Of a stretch of DNA of 64,000 nucleotides, positions 16,906-25,223 are shown piece after piece. The notes under the pieces were generated by a model. The model was not told where the DNA came from, did no database searches, and saw nothing but the letters and a program-made list of their open reading frames with translations. How positions within the stretch are numbered: position 1 is the first letter of the stretch; every line of letters starts with the position of its first letter. The stretch comes from Bacillota bacterium (lineage in GTDB: Bacteria > Bacillota > Clostridia > Acetivibrionales > DTU013): positions 1 through 64,000 of the forward strand of contig JAEYOP010000032.1 of NCBI GenBank assembly GCA_023411575.1, given 5' to 3'. Position numbers and translations under genes: made by a program.

Positions 16906-17796
16906 TTACTTTTTCAAGTACCGTTCTTCCATATGAATGCCAAGGCCCAGGCAGTAAATAAAAATATCCACGACGCCCAGAAGGCCGAATCCCAGTATCA
17001 GTTCCTCCTGTGGAACCAGGAAAAGCAGCAGAAGCTTTACCAGGGTGATTGTCGCCAATCCGGTGATGAACTCCGTATAAATGCTGTTTTTCTGGCTGAA
17101 CGTCTTCAGGATGATCCTGCCGAAGTACATGCTGGCCGTTATGGCAGACAACACCAGGACTACGATGTACAGCAGCGGAGCGATCAATGTCACCAGCAGC
17201 AGGAGAAGAAGTATGCTCGCCCCCAGGAAGGTCAGCACGCCCAAAAGGAGCTTTCTGCCGAAATCCTTCTCGATTTTCTCCGAAATTTTCCGGTATTGCT
17301 CTTTGGAAAGCGCCAGGATCAACAGCCCGACGACCAGCACCGCCAGGGTGAAGAGGATCAGGATGGCCAGCCGCAGATAGAGGAGGGCGCTGATATCCAG
17401 GTTCATCGACTCGCCCAGTATGCGGACCTCCTGTCCGTGCACCGCAGCGCCGTCTTCCTTGTTAAGCGAACCGACCGTGATGACGTTGCCGCTCACAGTG
17501 GAACCTTTTTCCAGGGTCGTATTGCCGAACAGGGTAACGACCTGGCCGGACACATCCCCATGGACCTCAATGTCGCCGAAAACAGCTACGACCTGCCCTC
17601 CTACGTGGGCATCCACCGAAACATTGCCAAGAACTGAGATCACGTTCCCATTGACAGGCTCCGTGACCTCAACATTTTCAAAAAGGGTTACGTTGTCGCC
17701 ATTTTCCGAGGCAATGGCCACGCCCTGCGCCGACACCGGCAGCGGACACAGCAGGAATACGGCAAGGAGGACCGGCAGGAGCAAAGCTTTCCTCAT
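16906..17796 (-). CDS. Exported polymer-forming (bactofilin-like beta-repeat) membrane protein
   Basis: The protein has 296 residues. A signal peptide (cleavage near VSAQG) precedes a repetitive beta-helix-like region, residues about 30-125, with recurring VxGxVxxxxGxxxV units (NGNVISVLGNVSV, GGQVVAVFGDIEV, SGQVVTLFGNTTL). Four hydrophobic segments follow. The repeats suggest a surface-facing, possibly self-assembling domain. It is the last gene of the sigma/anti-sigma operon, with a four-base overlap, and is likely controlled by that sigma factor. Confidence 0.75.
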   Translation of the reverse strand: MRKALLLPVLLAVFLLCPLPVSAQGVAIASENGDNVTLFENVEVTEPVNGNVISVLGNVSVDAHVGGQVVAVFGDIEVHGDVSGQVVTLFGNTTLEKGSTVSGNVITVGSLNKEDGAAVHGQEVRILGESMNLDISALLYLRLAILILFTLAVLVVGLLILALSKEQYRKISEKIEKDFGRKLLLGVLTFLGASILLLLLLVTLIAPLLYIVVLVLSAITASMYFGRIILKTFSQKNSIYTEFITGLATITLVKLLLLFLVPQEELILGFGLLGVVDIFIYCLGLGIHMEERYLKK

Positions 17797-18371
17797 CTTG
17801 TTTCCCTCCCGCCCTGTTCGCCGACGTAGTTAAGCAGCCTCTGGATGGCAAACAGCATGACCACCAGGGCAAGGAATATATAGTAGTAGGACTTGAATAC
17901 GGAAAACGCCACGTCGATCACCACATAGATCGCCTGCCCCAGCAGCCGGAAAATATCGCTTACCACGCCGAGCACGGCGGATGTCGCGCTGGAGAAGGAG
18001 CCAAAGTATTCCGCAATCTTTTCAAATGCGCTGAACACACTGACCTGCTTCAAATCTGCTACAAAGACAAGCAATAAAACGATTGAAACAACAGTGGCCA
18101 GGTTGTAGAGGAGAACGATGCGCTTCGAATAATTTTCGCTGCGCTTTTTCTCGATCCCTTCGACCTTCTCCATCACCATTGCTTCGAAATTGGCCGGAGG
18201 TTCTATTTCCGTCTGTGTTTCCAACGCCTTGAAGATTTCTTCCATGCTGCTGAATTCTTCCATGCAGCTGCCGCAACACTTCAAATGCTGTCGGAACTGT
18301 ACTTCTTCGATTTCATTCTTGTCCCCGTCGAAATAGCTCATCATGTACTTTTTTGACGTTTCACAGTTCAT
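17793..18371 (-). CDS. Zinc-finger anti-sigma factor with membrane segments
   Basis: The protein has 192 residues. The N-terminus is a zf-HC2 domain: MNCETSKKYM, then the HLKCCGSCMEEF motif with the HxxxCxxC metal site. Two or three hydrophobic segments follow (VVSIVLLLVFVA near 95, and YYIFLALVVMLFAI near 165). It probably holds the ECF sigma factor encoded just upstream at the membrane. It overlaps that gene and the downstream gene by four bases on each side. Confidence 0.88.
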   Translation of the reverse strand: MNCETSKKYMMSYFDGDKNEIEEVQFRQHLKCCGSCMEEFSSMEEIFKALETQTEIEPPANFEAMVMEKVEGIEKKRSENYSKRIVLLYNLATVVSIVLLLVFVADLKQVSVFSAFEKIAEYFGSFSSATSAVLGVVSDIFRLLGQAIYVVIDVAFSVFKSYYYIFLALVVMLFAIQRLLNYVGEQGGRETR

Positions 18372-18973
18372 AATACCTCCTCCTTCCTATCCTGCATCAA
18401 CGCTTCCCGGAGCATCAGCCTCGCCCGGTAAAGCCGGTTTTTTATGATCGTCATCGGTTCTCCCAGTACTTTTGTCATCTCTTCATAGGACAATCCGTTC
18501 TGATGGAAGAGGATGACCGGCGTCCGGTACTTCTCCGGCAGGGACTCTATCGCCTTTCGGATCCGAACGGTGCGCTCCTTCTGGAGGTAGCTTGCCTCCG
18601 GTGTATCGACGCCGTTGGAGAAATCTTCGATTTCTTCGATGGGCGTGGAATCCACCTTTTTCTTACGATGTATATCCAGACACAGGTTTGTGGCAATCCG
18701 GACCGCCCAGGTGGAAAACTTGTACTCGGGATTGTAACGGTCCAGAGCTTTGTAAATCCGGATGAAAACTTCCTGGGAGATGTCGCTGACCTCTTCCTTG
18801 TCGCTTATCATATTATATACAACGCTGAATATCAACTTTTTGTAACGTGTCACTAGCCCTTCAAAATACTCATGCTGTCCTGCCAGACACTTTTGTATCA
18901 GTTCATAGTCGGTCAGCTCCAAACGGCTCTCACCACCTTGCCTATATTGATTATACGTCAAAGTTGCCTTCAT
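18368..18973 (-). CDS. ECF-type RNA polymerase sigma factor
   Basis: The protein has 201 residues. Region 2 contains FEGLVTRYKKLIFSVVYNMI and the DISQEVFIRIYKAL core-binding and -10 segment; region 4 contains IESLPEKYRTPVILFHQNGLSYEEMTKVL and an NRLYRARLMLREAL helix-turn-helix. It directs RNA polymerase to a small stress or envelope regulon and is held by the zf-HC2 protein encoded next to it. The signal is not evident. Confidence 0.93.
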   Translation of the reverse strand: MKATLTYNQYRQGGESRLELTDYELIQKCLAGQHEYFEGLVTRYKKLIFSVVYNMISDKEEVSDISQEVFIRIYKALDRYNPEYKFSTWAVRIATNLCLDIHRKKKVDSTPIEEIEDFSNGVDTPEASYLQKERTVRIRKAIESLPEKYRTPVILFHQNGLSYEEMTKVLGEPMTIIKNRLYRARLMLREALMQDRKEEVL

Positions 18974-19075
18974 GTCTCAAAAAATATACGAAATTTTCAA
19001 ACTTTTATACTGAAAAGACGTATGTAAAAATGAATTCGTTCGGACTCTATCTGTGGAAAAGGAGCGTAGATTAAA

Positions 19076-19768
19076 TTGAAAAACATACTGAAAATAGCAA
19101 TATTGATGCTGCTGATAGTAGGTATCGCTTATGCCCTGGCAGCGGCTTTAAAAGCCTTCGGAATAGAGGAAGGCTGGCCTACGAGAATCGTGCCGTTTAT
19201 AACCATGATCGCAATTACTTTAATTTTTACAAGGATCGACAAAGCAGCCTTTGTCGAACTGGGGTTGGGCTTTAGCCGCGAAAGCATGCCGGTGATCCTT
19301 GTGCTGCTCTGTTCTTCGGGCATACCACTGTTTGCCGGTTTATTGCTTGATGGAAGCATCGCGTTCAAGAAGCCATTTGACATAAGTCTTTTTGGGTTTA
19401 TTCCCTTCTATGTTCTCGTAGCTTTCTCCGAAGAATTCTTATATCGAGGATATATGGGAAGGGTTTTAGAAAAAAATTCGAATATCGTAAAGGCGTCGGT
19501 CTCCGCTCTGGCCTTTTCAGGCTTTCATTTCATAAGTCCGGAGTTCAATGTAATCAACTTTATTTTACTATTTATTTTTGGCATAATATTTATGTACATG
19601 TATATCCTGGCCGGAAATTTGTGGCCCCTGATTGTCTTCCACTTCAGTTGGGATGTATTAAGCGAATATATTGCTTCCTACCAGAACGTACTATTGTGTT
19701 TAGCAGGACTATTGATTACCCTGGTTGTATTATGGATAGTCCGCAAACGGCGCTTCAGGGCAGTCTGA
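19076..19768 (+). CDS. CPBP family intramembrane protease
   Basis: The protein has 230 residues and about seven hydrophobic segments. The CPBP (Abi/CAAX-like) motifs are EEFLYRGYMG near residue 122, FSGFHFISPEF near 150 and FHFSWDVLSEY near 195, giving the glutamate pair and two histidines of the metalloprotease site. It starts with TTG; AAGGAG lies 11 bases upstream. It is divergent from the sigma factor gene. The role is unknown; relatives act in bacteriocin immunity or membrane protein processing. Confidence 0.88.
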   Translation: MKNILKIAILMLLIVGIAYALAAALKAFGIEEGWPTRIVPFITMIAITLIFTRIDKAAFVELGLGFSRESMPVILVLLCSSGIPLFAGLLLDGSIAFKKPFDISLFGFIPFYVLVAFSEEFLYRGYMGRVLEKNSNIVKASVSALAFSGFHFISPEFNVINFILLFIFGIIFMYMYILAGNLWPLIVFHFSWDVLSEYIASYQNVLLCLAGLLITLVVLWIVRKRRFRAV

Positions 19769-19801
19769 TATAATGATATAATTAGGAACGGAGGTGTTTT
19801 C

Positions 19802-20143
19802 ATGCGAGTCCGGAATGCTGTTCGCAATACGATGCTTGCCGAAAACTGCGAGGCGGCGCGCACCTTTGTTGCAAGGTTCAAGGGGCTTCAGCTGAGGAAA
19901 GGCCTGCCGGCCGGCAGCGGATTGCTGATTATCCCCTGCAATTCCATTCATATGTTTTTTATGCGCTTTCCCATCGACGCGGTGTTTATCGACGCGGAGC
20001 AAACCGTTCTACACATTGAAGAGGGCATCCGGCCCTGGCGGATTTCCAGGGTGGTGCGGAAAGCCCGCAGCGTGCTGGAGCTGCCCGCAGGCACCGCCTC
20101 CGCCACCGGCACAAGGCCGGGCGACAGGCTGGAGCTCGAATAG
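19802..20143 (+). CDS. DUF192 family protein
   Basis: The 113-residue protein has the DUF192 pattern: RFKGLQLRKGLPAGSGLLI, then HMFFMRFPIDAVFID, ARSVLELPAGTA and GTRPGDRLELE. The family is a small beta-barrel of unknown function, found exported or cytosolic. No signal peptide is seen here. The ribosome binding site is GGAGGTG. It ends 12 bases from the convergent rimI gene. Confidence 0.85.
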   Translation: MRVRNAVRNTMLAENCEAARTFVARFKGLQLRKGLPAGSGLLIIPCNSIHMFFMRFPIDAVFIDAEQTVLHIEEGIRPWRISRVVRKARSVLELPAGTASATGTRPGDRLELE

Positions 20144-20154
20144 GGGGCCGGAAT

Positions 20155-20769
20155 TTATTCCGTGTCGAGCCGCTTCCACATGATCAGCGCGTCTTCGCGG
20201 TTATCGGCGTAGTACGCCTTGCGCATTCCGCCTTCTGCGAAGCCGTATTTTCGGTAGAGCGCCTGTGCGGCGAAATTGCTTCGCCGGACCTCCAGCGTCA
20301 GCGCGACGATTCCGCGGCTCCTTGCCGTGGCCAGCAGCGCCTCCATTAAGGCGCTTCCAACCCCGTAATTCCGGAATTCCGGGTGCACGGCGATATTCGT
20401 AATGTGTCCTTCGTCCATGACCTGCCACATACCCGCGTAGCCGACCGCCTTGCCGCGGATGTTGCCGCCATCGCTGCCGGCGCCGGTTCCATCGTCAGGG
20501 CCGGCGGCATAAGTGCCCTCCGCGCTGCATTCAGCAACACGGGCGGCGCCATAGTCCGCCGTATAGCCTGCATCGCGGCCTTCGCCGGCTTTCTCGCCTT
20601 CATCGGCTTCCCGGCCGACAAGGGCGCAGAAGTAGATGGCCATTTTATTTTCAAGGAGTTCTTCCATAATAGACTGCCGGGACCACGGGATCTTGAAGCT
20701 GAGGTTTTCGACCACAACGATGTCATCGATATGCTCCCGGTTAGCAGTGACAATTTCTATCCCTTTCAT
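20155..20769 (-). CDS. rimI: Ribosomal protein S18 alanine N-acetyltransferase RimI-like, with an insertion
   Basis: The protein has 204 residues against about 150 in the family. GNAT motifs: ENLSFKIPWSRQSI near 21, AVHPEFRNYGVGSALMEALL with the acetyl-CoA loop, and LEVRRSNFAAQALYRKYGF. Residues about 53-105 are a Gly/Ala/Asp-rich insertion between two core strands. It acetylates N-termini, classically of S18. It is translationally coupled (four-base overlap) to tsaB, an association seen widely in bacteria. Confidence 0.9.
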   Translation of the reverse strand: MKGIEIVTANREHIDDIVVVENLSFKIPWSRQSIMEELLENKMAIYFCALVGREADEGEKAGEGRDAGYTADYGAARVAECSAEGTYAAGPDDGTGAGSDGGNIRGKAVGYAGMWQVMDEGHITNIAVHPEFRNYGVGSALMEALLATARSRGIVALTLEVRRSNFAAQALYRKYGFAEGGMRKAYYADNREDALIMWKRLDTE

Positions 20770-21572
20770 GTCGTCTCCGCCCCTGTCCCCGTGCAGGCCG
20801 GATCACAGGCCGTTCCATGCCCGGCTGTCCCCTGCGGCTGTCCTCCCATCCGGTCTTCCCCTATCTCTTCCGCCTGCTTTTTCCCGTATTCCCGCTCGGC
20901 CTGGGATTGCCGGAGGTAGAAGGGTTTGAGATCGAAGCACCCGACGGTTTCTCCCCTCTGCAGTTGAAGCAAGGCGAGATACGCGGCCGACGCGGCCATA
21001 TGCTGGGTCAGGAAGTCCGGCGCGAAGCTGCAGCGGTCCCCCAACTGGACTTTGAGAAAATCCCTGTGAAGGGAAACGGCATCGCCGGTGAAGAGGATAT
21101 GGGCATCCCGGTCTTCGATCCGGCTTACCAGTTCGTTTATGTGCAGGCCCATGTAGCCCGAAGTGTTTTCCATCCGTCCTGAGCGGAACCGGTACAAGGC
21201 CGTATAAACCTGATTGTTCCTGGCATCCAGCATCGGACACACTATCATTCCCTCCGGTGCCGCCACCGCCGATGCAAGCGCATCCAGGGAAGGAATCCCC
21301 GCCGTAGGCTTTTGTGCGGCGTAGGCCATGGACTTTATAGTCGTAACCCCTATCCGCAGTCCTGTAAAGGAACCCGGTCCGGTCACGGCCGCCAGGATAT
21401 CCATATCGGAAATGCTCATTTTGAGGCTGTCCAGAACCTCTTTCAGCATCGGGACCAGCTTCTGGGAATGAGTCTTTTTGTCGTTGAGCATGTATTCGGC
21501 CAGAAGGCCTTGTTCGTCCACCACCGCGATTCCGGCCATGGACGTCGATGTATCGACCGCCAGCGCTCTCAT
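20766..21572 (-). CDS. tsaB: tRNA threonylcarbamoyladenosine biosynthesis protein TsaB
   Basis: The protein has 268 residues. The ASKHA half-fold begins MRALAVDTSTSMAGIAV and includes KKTHSQKLVPMLKEVL, AVTGPGSFTGLRIG and CPMLDARNNQVYTALY. TsaB is the non-catalytic partner of TsaD in making t6A37 of tRNA. The C-terminal 40 residues are low-complexity, Gly/Thr-rich, and not typical of the family. It is coupled to tsaE and rimI by four-base overlaps. Confidence 0.93.
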   Translation of the reverse strand: MRALAVDTSTSMAGIAVVDEQGLLAEYMLNDKKTHSQKLVPMLKEVLDSLKMSISDMDILAAVTGPGSFTGLRIGVTTIKSMAYAAQKPTAGIPSLDALASAVAAPEGMIVCPMLDARNNQVYTALYRFRSGRMENTSGYMGLHINELVSRIEDRDAHILFTGDAVSLHRDFLKVQLGDRCSFAPDFLTQHMAASAAYLALLQLQRGETVGCFDLKPFYLRQSQAEREYGKKQAEEIGEDRMGGQPQGTAGHGTACDPACTGTGAETT

Positions 21573-22033
21573 CCGGCAAGCCTCCCTTCATATCCGGCAG
21601 CCCTGCTTCCGTGGAACTGCATTGTAATCAGCCTGCTGTCGGGCCTGTCCCCATCGTCCTTTTCAATGAAAACCTCGACGCGGTCGGGCGGCAGGAGCTC
21701 CCCGATCAATTCCGCCCACTCTATTACCGTTACGCCCTCGCCGGAGATATAATCGTCAAATCCCGTTTCAAACATCTCCCCCGGGTCCCCGATCCGGTAC
21801 ACGTCAAAATGATACAGCGGCAGGTCGCCTTCATATTCATTCACAATGGTAAAGGTCGGACTGGTAATGTACCCGCTTATTCCGAGCGCCCTGGCAATTC
21901 CCCCGGTAAAGGCAGTCTTACCCGTACCGAGATCACCTGTAAGACAAACCGTGTCGCCTTTTTGCAGAATTTCGCCAAGCCGGCGTCCAAGCTCCGCCGT
22001 TTCCTCCACGGAGCCCGCCTTGAACCGTATCAT
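21569..22033 (-). CDS. tsaE: tRNA threonylcarbamoyladenosine biosynthesis ATPase TsaE
   Basis: The protein has 154 residues. Walker A is LTGDLGTGKTAF; other family motifs are ISGYITSPTFTIVNEYEG, LYHFDVYRIGDPGEMFETGFDDY and VIEWAELIGELLPPDRVEV. TsaE drives the TsaBD cycle with ATP hydrolysis. It overlaps the amidohydrolase gene upstream and tsaB downstream by four bases each. Confidence 0.95.
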   Translation of the reverse strand: MIRFKAGSVEETAELGRRLGEILQKGDTVCLTGDLGTGKTAFTGGIARALGISGYITSPTFTIVNEYEGDLPLYHFDVYRIGDPGEMFETGFDDYISGEGVTVIEWAELIGELLPPDRVEVFIEKDDGDRPDSRLITMQFHGSRAAGYEGRLAG

Positions 22034-23211
22034 ATGCGTTTGACCACCTGACCGTTGATTATCGTATACAACACCCTTGATTTCAAATCCAGCGGAAAGC
22101 CGTCCATTATGACGATATCCGCATCCTTGCCCACCTCAAGGCTTCCGACCCGGTCGGCTATGCCGGTGATTTCGGCCGCATTGATCGTGATCGCCTTCAG
22201 CGCTTCGTATTCGTCCATGCCCTCTTTTACGGCGATTGCCGCGCAGAGCGTAAGGTACTGGATCGGCGTGCACGGGTGGTCGGTCATGATGGCCGTCTTG
22301 ATCCCGGCCTTCGACAAAATACCCGGCGTTTTCGTGCTCTGGTTCTTCAGCTCGATTTTCGCCCGGTCCGTCAATATCGGCCCGGTTATGGCCTGTACCT
22401 TTTCCTTCAGCAGGATGTCCGTTATCAGATGCCCCTCCGTGCAGTGCTCTATGGTGATTTTCACACTAAATTCCTTTGCGATCCGCAGCGCGGTCAAAAT
22501 GTCATCCGCCCTGTGGGCATGGGCTTTCAGCGGTATTTCCCCTTTGAGCACCTTCAGCAGCGCTTCCAGCTTCATATCGTAATCGGGCTTGTCGAAATTC
22601 TCGCTGTCCCGTTCGTAATCGTCCAGCATCTGCTTGTACTCCCTGGCTTTCATCAGGCTCTCACGCAGGATCGCCGCCGTTGCCATTCTCGTCATGGGAG
22701 ACTGTCTTTTCTCATGGTAGACGGTCTTGGGGTTTTCCCCGAACGCCACCTTCATGGCCACCGGCTCCCGCAGGATCATTTCCTCGACGCTGCGGCCATA
22801 GGTCTTCAGCGCCGCGAACTGCCCGCCGATGACATTGGCGCTCCCCGGTCCGGTCACGGCGGTGGTGATTCCCGCCTCCAGCGCTTCCGTAAAAGCCCTG
22901 TCCGCATGGTAGACCGCGTCGATGGCCCGGAGCTGCGGCGTCACGGGATCGGTCATTTCATTTCCGTCGTCCCCCTCAAAGCCAACGCCGTCCTCCCACA
23001 TGCCGACATGGCAGTGGGCGTCGATAAAGCCCGGCAGCACGCAGCAGCCTTTCGCGTCGATGACCTCGTCGCAGCCTGCCGCCTCAAGCCTGCCTGCCTC
23101 CGCCGCATTGCCGCCCAACGCGGTTATTTTTCCCTCTTGCGCCGCGATGTATCCGTTTTCATATTCGTTTCCGGCCATGGTCAAAAGCCTGGCATTTTTA
23201 ATTAATAACAT
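22030..23211 (-). CDS. Amidohydrolase (imidazolonepropionase-like)
   Basis: The protein has 393 residues. Metal ligands of the amidohydrolase superfamily are visible: FIDAHCHVGMW near 60, KAHAHRADD near 220, TIEHCTEGH near 245, and MTDHPCTP near 300 with the catalytic aspartate. The N- and C-terminal beta-sandwich closes with GSLEVGKDADIVIMDGFPLD. The substrate is unknown. The start at 23211 has GGAGG five bases upstream; an ATG four codons earlier has none. It is the first gene of the unit with tsaE-tsaB-rimI. Confidence 0.87.
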   Translation of the reverse strand: MLLIKNARLLTMAGNEYENGYIAAQEGKITALGGNAAEAGRLEAAGCDEVIDAKGCCVLPGFIDAHCHVGMWEDGVGFEGDDGNEMTDPVTPQLRAIDAVYHADRAFTEALEAGITTAVTGPGSANVIGGQFAALKTYGRSVEEMILREPVAMKVAFGENPKTVYHEKRQSPMTRMATAAILRESLMKAREYKQMLDDYERDSENFDKPDYDMKLEALLKVLKGEIPLKAHAHRADDILTALRIAKEFSVKITIEHCTEGHLITDILLKEKVQAITGPILTDRAKIELKNQSTKTPGILSKAGIKTAIMTDHPCTPIQYLTLCAAIAVKEGMDEYEALKAITINAAEITGIADRVGSLEVGKDADIVIMDGFPLDLKSRVLYTIINGQVVKRI

Positions 23212-23243
23212 TTGACCCTCCAAAATAAAGAGAATAAATACAG

Positions 23244-23268
23244 AGGGAACGGTGATGTACCGTTCCCT
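23244..23268 (-). terminator. Hairpin terminator after rpsI
   Basis: AGGGAACGG and CCGTTCCCT form a strong stem, followed on the minus strand by a T-rich but interrupted tract. It separates rpsI from the amidohydrolase operon. Confidence 0.6.
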
Positions 23269-23293
23269 GTAGTTGCATTTGTATTGTTTGTGA

Positions 23294-23689
23294 TTACCTC
23301 TTGCTGAACTGGGGCGCCCTTCTTGCCTTCTTGAGACCGTATTTCTTTCTTTCCTTCATTCTCGGGTCTCTGGTCAGGAAACCGGCCTTCTTCAGAACGC
23401 TCCTGAATTCTTCGTCCGCCTTGATCAAGGCCCTGGAAATACCGTGCCGGATCGCTCCGGCCTGGCCGGTGAAACCGCCGCCGGTGACCTTGCACAGCAC
23501 GTCAAACTTGGATGCGGTGTCTGTCAGCACCAAAGGCTGCTTTACGATAACCTTCAGGGTTGCAAGTCCGAAATAGTCATCCAGCGTTCTATCGTTAATC
23601 AATACCTTTCCTTCTCCGGGAACAAGCCTGACTCTAGCAATTGACTTCTTCCTTCTACCTGTTCCGTAATACTGAATTTTCGTAGCCAT
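23294..23689 (-). CDS. rpsI: 30S ribosomal protein S9
   Basis: The protein has 131 residues, full length. It begins YYGTGRRKKSIARVRLVPG and ends with the family's basic tail KKARRAPQFSKR, whose terminal arginine reaches the ribosomal P site. It is 20 bases downstream of rplM and cotranscribed. Confidence 0.98.
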   Translation of the reverse strand: MATKIQYYGTGRRKKSIARVRLVPGEGKVLINDRTLDDYFGLATLKVIVKQPLVLTDTASKFDVLCKVTGGGFTGQAGAIRHGISRALIKADEEFRSVLKKAGFLTRDPRMKERKKYGLKKARRAPQFSKR

Positions 23690-23709
23690 TTATTTGCTCC
23701 TCCCTCCGC

Positions 23710-24144
23710 TTAAACATTAATTTCCAGAATTTCGGGTTTCTGTGCCTGATGCTCGTGCTCGGTGCCCTTGTATACCTTGAGCTTCCTGAACATTTGACGG
23801 CCCAGGCTGTTGTGGGGGAGCATGCCCTTTATCGCAAGTTCGACGACCTTCTCGGGTGCCTTGGCCATGTACGTCCTTGCAACGGTTTCCTTCATTCCTC
23901 CCGGCCAACCTGAATGATGCCTGTAAATCTTCTGATCCATCTTATTGCCGGTCAGAACCACTTTTTCCGCATTAATGACGATAACATGGTCACCTGTATC
24001 TACATGAGGCGTAAACGTGGGTTTGTTCTTGCCCCTCAATACACTTGCCACCTCGCTCGCAAGCCTTCCCAGCGGCTTGCCGTCGGCGTCCACTACGTAC
24101 CATTTCCTATTGACTTCTTCGGCTTTTGCCATGAAAGTTTTCAT
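23710..24144 (-). CDS. rplM: 50S ribosomal protein L13
   Basis: The protein has 144 residues: KTFMAKAEEVNRKWYVVDADG, PHVDTGDHVIVINAEKVVLTGNK and GMLPHNSLGRQMFRKLKVY are typical. The start at 24144 follows GGAGGAAAGGG. A seven-codon longer frame runs through that ribosome binding site and was rejected. Confidence 0.97.
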   Translation of the reverse strand: MKTFMAKAEEVNRKWYVVDADGKPLGRLASEVASVLRGKNKPTFTPHVDTGDHVIVINAEKVVLTGNKMDQKIYRHHSGWPGGMKETVARTYMAKAPEKVVELAIKGMLPHNSLGRQMFRKLKVYKGTEHEHQAQKPEILEINV

Positions 24145-24271
24145 TTCGTTCCCTTTCCTCCTCAAAAACTGAGTCCCTATATGCTTATCACGCCGGCCTG
24201 AAGCACAGCATGAATTTTGCCGCTCTTTTTGGCACTTTATTATAATAATACAGGTTCCCGGGCCGTGTCAA
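24145..24271 (-). promoter_or_regulatory. rplM-rpsI promoter and leader
   Basis: TTGACA at 24266-24271 and TATTAT at 24242-24247 are separated by 18 bases (a better TATAAT lies six bases further on). The leader to the ATG is about 90 nt, a position where Firmicutes often carry an L13 autoregulatory leader; the RNA structure was not resolved. The remaining spacer up to truA (24272-24414) is AT-rich with CTCTCT-type repeats and no gene. Confidence 0.6.
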
Positions 24272-24414
24272 GTGTAAAATGCGATAATTTTAATTTATCT
24301 CTCATTATCTCTCAGTTATTGCTTTAATATACCTCTATCTCTCTGTTAATCGTTCGTCATCTCACTTTTTTTGCATTATACCGGAATAAATCACCAATAT
24401 CCTGTAGGTCCCCG

Positions 24415-25203
24415 CTATTCATCATCAATATCCTGTGGAGTCCTTCCCGGGGAGTCGGATCCGCCTTCCCCATAATAGACCTCCACAAGATAAAGGCCGT
24501 GCGCCGGCGCCGTCCTGCCGGCCTGCTTCCTGTCCAGCTTTTCGATTATACCCGGCACCGCGTCCGGGTGCAGCTTGCCGAAGCCGACCTCTGCCAGGGT
24601 CCCGGCCATAATCCGTACCATATTATAAAGGAAGCCGTTGCCGGTAACGTGGAATTCGATCAACTCGCCCTCCCGCCGGACCTCCGCCTGCGTGATCGTC
24701 CGGACGGTGGTCTTTGCGCTTCCGCCCGTGGCGCTGAACGCGGTAAAGTCATGGGTCCCGGTAAAGCGGGCGGCGGCGCGGTTCATCGCCCCGGCATCCA
24801 GCGGGTAGAACACATGATAGGCCCTATGCCTCATAAGGGCGGACGGAAAGGTGGAATTGAAAAACAGGTAGCGGTACGTCTTGCCCTTCGCATCAAAACG
24901 GGAATGAAATTCGGGAGGCGCCTCCTCCGACTTGCGTATGACAACATCTTCGGGCAGCAGGGTATTGAGCGCAAAGGCGAATTTATCGGCGGGAATGGCC
25001 GACTCCGTCCTGAAATTGCATACGAAACCAAGGGCATGAACCCCGGTATCCGTCCTGCTGGACCCGGTAAGGCTGCAAGCTTCGCCGGTCAGGCGGTTAA
25101 CCGCTCCGGTGACTACATCCTGGACGGTGACGGCGTTGATCTGACTCTGCCAGCCATGGTAGCCGGTACCGTCATATTCGATTGTCAGCTTGATATTTCT
25201 CAT
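24415..25203 (-). CDS. truA: tRNA pseudouridine(38-40) synthase TruA
   Basis: The protein has 262 residues. IEYDGTGYHGWQSQ opens the domain, the catalytic aspartate is in GSSRTDTGVHALG, and GTHDFTAFSATGG and GNGFLYNMVRIMAGTL follow. It isomerises uridines 38-40 in tRNA anticodon stems. It keeps the common Firmicute position between the ecf genes and rplM, apart from the hexokinase gene 20 bases upstream. Confidence 0.96.
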   Translation of the reverse strand: MRNIKLTIEYDGTGYHGWQSQINAVTVQDVVTGAVNRLTGEACSLTGSSRTDTGVHALGFVCNFRTESAIPADKFAFALNTLLPEDVVIRKSEEAPPEFHSRFDAKGKTYRYLFFNSTFPSALMRHRAYHVFYPLDAGAMNRAAARFTGTHDFTAFSATGGSAKTTVRTITQAEVRREGELIEFHVTGNGFLYNMVRIMAGTLAEVGFGKLHPDAVPGIIEKLDRKQAGRTAPAHGLYLVEVYYGEGGSDSPGRTPQDIDDE

Positions 25204-25223
25204 AAGCCTATTTTAGCCAACCC

